Source of the DNA: Promethearchaeota archaeon
Lineage (GTDB): Archaea; Asgardarchaeota; Lokiarchaeia; Sigynarchaeales; SOKP01
DNA length: 23,835 bases
NCBI GenBank assembly: GCA_014730295.1
Contig: WJIN01000237.1
Coordinates: 1 to 23,835 of the forward strand
Reading direction: 5' to 3'
The notes beneath the pieces were generated by a model. It searched no databases. It had not been told where the DNA came from and saw only the letters and a list, made by a program, of their open reading frames with translations. The stretch's first letter is position 1; the number at the start of each line of letters is the position of its first letter. This document shows positions 23,631 to 23,835 of the stretch, piece by piece. A program made the translations under genes and the position numbers.

Positions 23631-23835
23631 ATGTCTCAAGAAAAAGAATTCAGACTTACTTCACAGGTTAAAATTCACGGATGATCATGTAAGCTTGGTC
23701 CAAAAAACCTAGAAAATCTACTCCAGAGAGCGGGACTAGTAGGTGATATCGAAGATGCGGCTGTTATCCCGATTCAAGGAACCAAAATGGTTTTGGTGAA
23801 AAATTTAGATATATTTACTCCAATCATTGATGAAC
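23631..23835 (+). CDS. selD: Selenophosphate synthetase with UGA-encoded selenocysteine (cut by window end)
   Basis: The frame starts at the ATG at 23631, preceded by GAGGT, and is open to the end of the window except for a TGA at 23682-23684. Reading that TGA as selenocysteine gives RLTSQVKIHG-Sec-SCKLGPKNLENLLQ, matching the SelD N-terminus where the catalytic Cys or Sec stands before a G/S-C-K stretch and a following P..LE..L helix. The later part FTPIIDE matches the TPI(V)D block of SelD. About 68 residues of a normal 340-350 are visible. SelD makes selenophosphate from ATP and selenide for Sec-tRNA synthesis. In archaea the SECIS element that recodes UGA lies in the 3' untranslated region, outside this window. 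It is the last gene of the cluster. Confidence 0.9.
23682..23684 (+). other. In-frame UGA read as selenocysteine in selD
   Basis: Codon 18 of selD is TGA, at the position of the catalytic Cys/Sec of selenophosphate synthetases. Frame, start site and downstream similarity all continue across it, so it is a recoded codon and not a gene end. Confidence 0.88.

Noticed and set aside
23682..23684. TGA as a true stop ending a 17-residue peptide
   Set aside because: The similarity to SelD continues in the same frame on both sides and the codon is at the catalytic Cys/Sec position.
1..23835. tRNA, rRNA, CRISPR array, transposase or integrase genes
   Set aside because: No GTTCRA-containing cloverleaf, rRNA-like stretch, regularly spaced repeats, transposase motif or terminal repeats were seen on either strand.

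Overview
This AT-rich window (intergenic DNA is almost entirely A/T with poly-T tracts) reads as a piece of an archaeal chromosome, most probably from an Asgard archaeon of the Lokiarchaeota type. The evidence is a set of genes rather than a marker gene. There is a Ras/Arf-like small GTPase with an extra N-terminal domain, a roadblock/longin-like small protein, HEAT-repeat and coiled-coil proteins, an archaeal NOG1-type GTPase, and methanofuran biosynthesis genes (mfnF, mfnE). The window ends in a selenophosphate synthetase whose catalytic codon is an in-frame UGA. Start sites are often preceded by a TATA-like box about 25-30 bases upstream, as expected for leaderless archaeal transcripts.

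Layout. 1-240: the end of a RelE/ParE-family toxin gene cut by the window edge. 461-3405: the small GTPase on the minus strand, then a start-less open frame that may be a gene remnant, a small three-helix membrane protein, a roadblock/longin-like protein and a metallo-beta-lactamase-fold hydrolase. 3638-4276: a 6-phospho-3-hexuloisomerase-like SIS protein. 4277-4886: a 610-base gap with several inverted repeats and no convincing gene. 4887-7074: two tandem paralogues with a ribbon-helix-helix DNA-binding N-terminus and an unrecognised C-terminal region. 7175-10170: a DUF362-type cysteine-rich protein translationally coupled to a large protein of unknown function. 10192-11280: aspartate-semialdehyde dehydrogenase on the minus strand, divergent from a TPR/coiled-coil protein. 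12881-15777: NOG1-like GTPase, mfnF and mfnE, closely packed. 15972-17022: a pair of hot-dog (MaoC-like) dehydratase subunits. 17177-20128: a large HEAT-repeat, coiled-coil and beta-domain protein.

20239-23835 holds what I consider the most interesting system: an apparent selenium (or sulfur/selenium) supply cluster. A palindromic operator next to a TATA box precedes two half-size YedE-like membrane proteins, a TusA/YedF-like carrier, a single polypeptide that seems to carry three DsrE-fold modules, a second divergent TusA-like protein, a small DsrH/TusB-like protein, and then selD with selenocysteine in its active site. The inferred logic is import of a selenium or sulfur species by the YedE pair, relay over TusA/DsrE-type cysteine carriers, and delivery to SelD, which makes selenophosphate for selenocysteine synthesis. 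Gene content supports this; the chemistry is inference.
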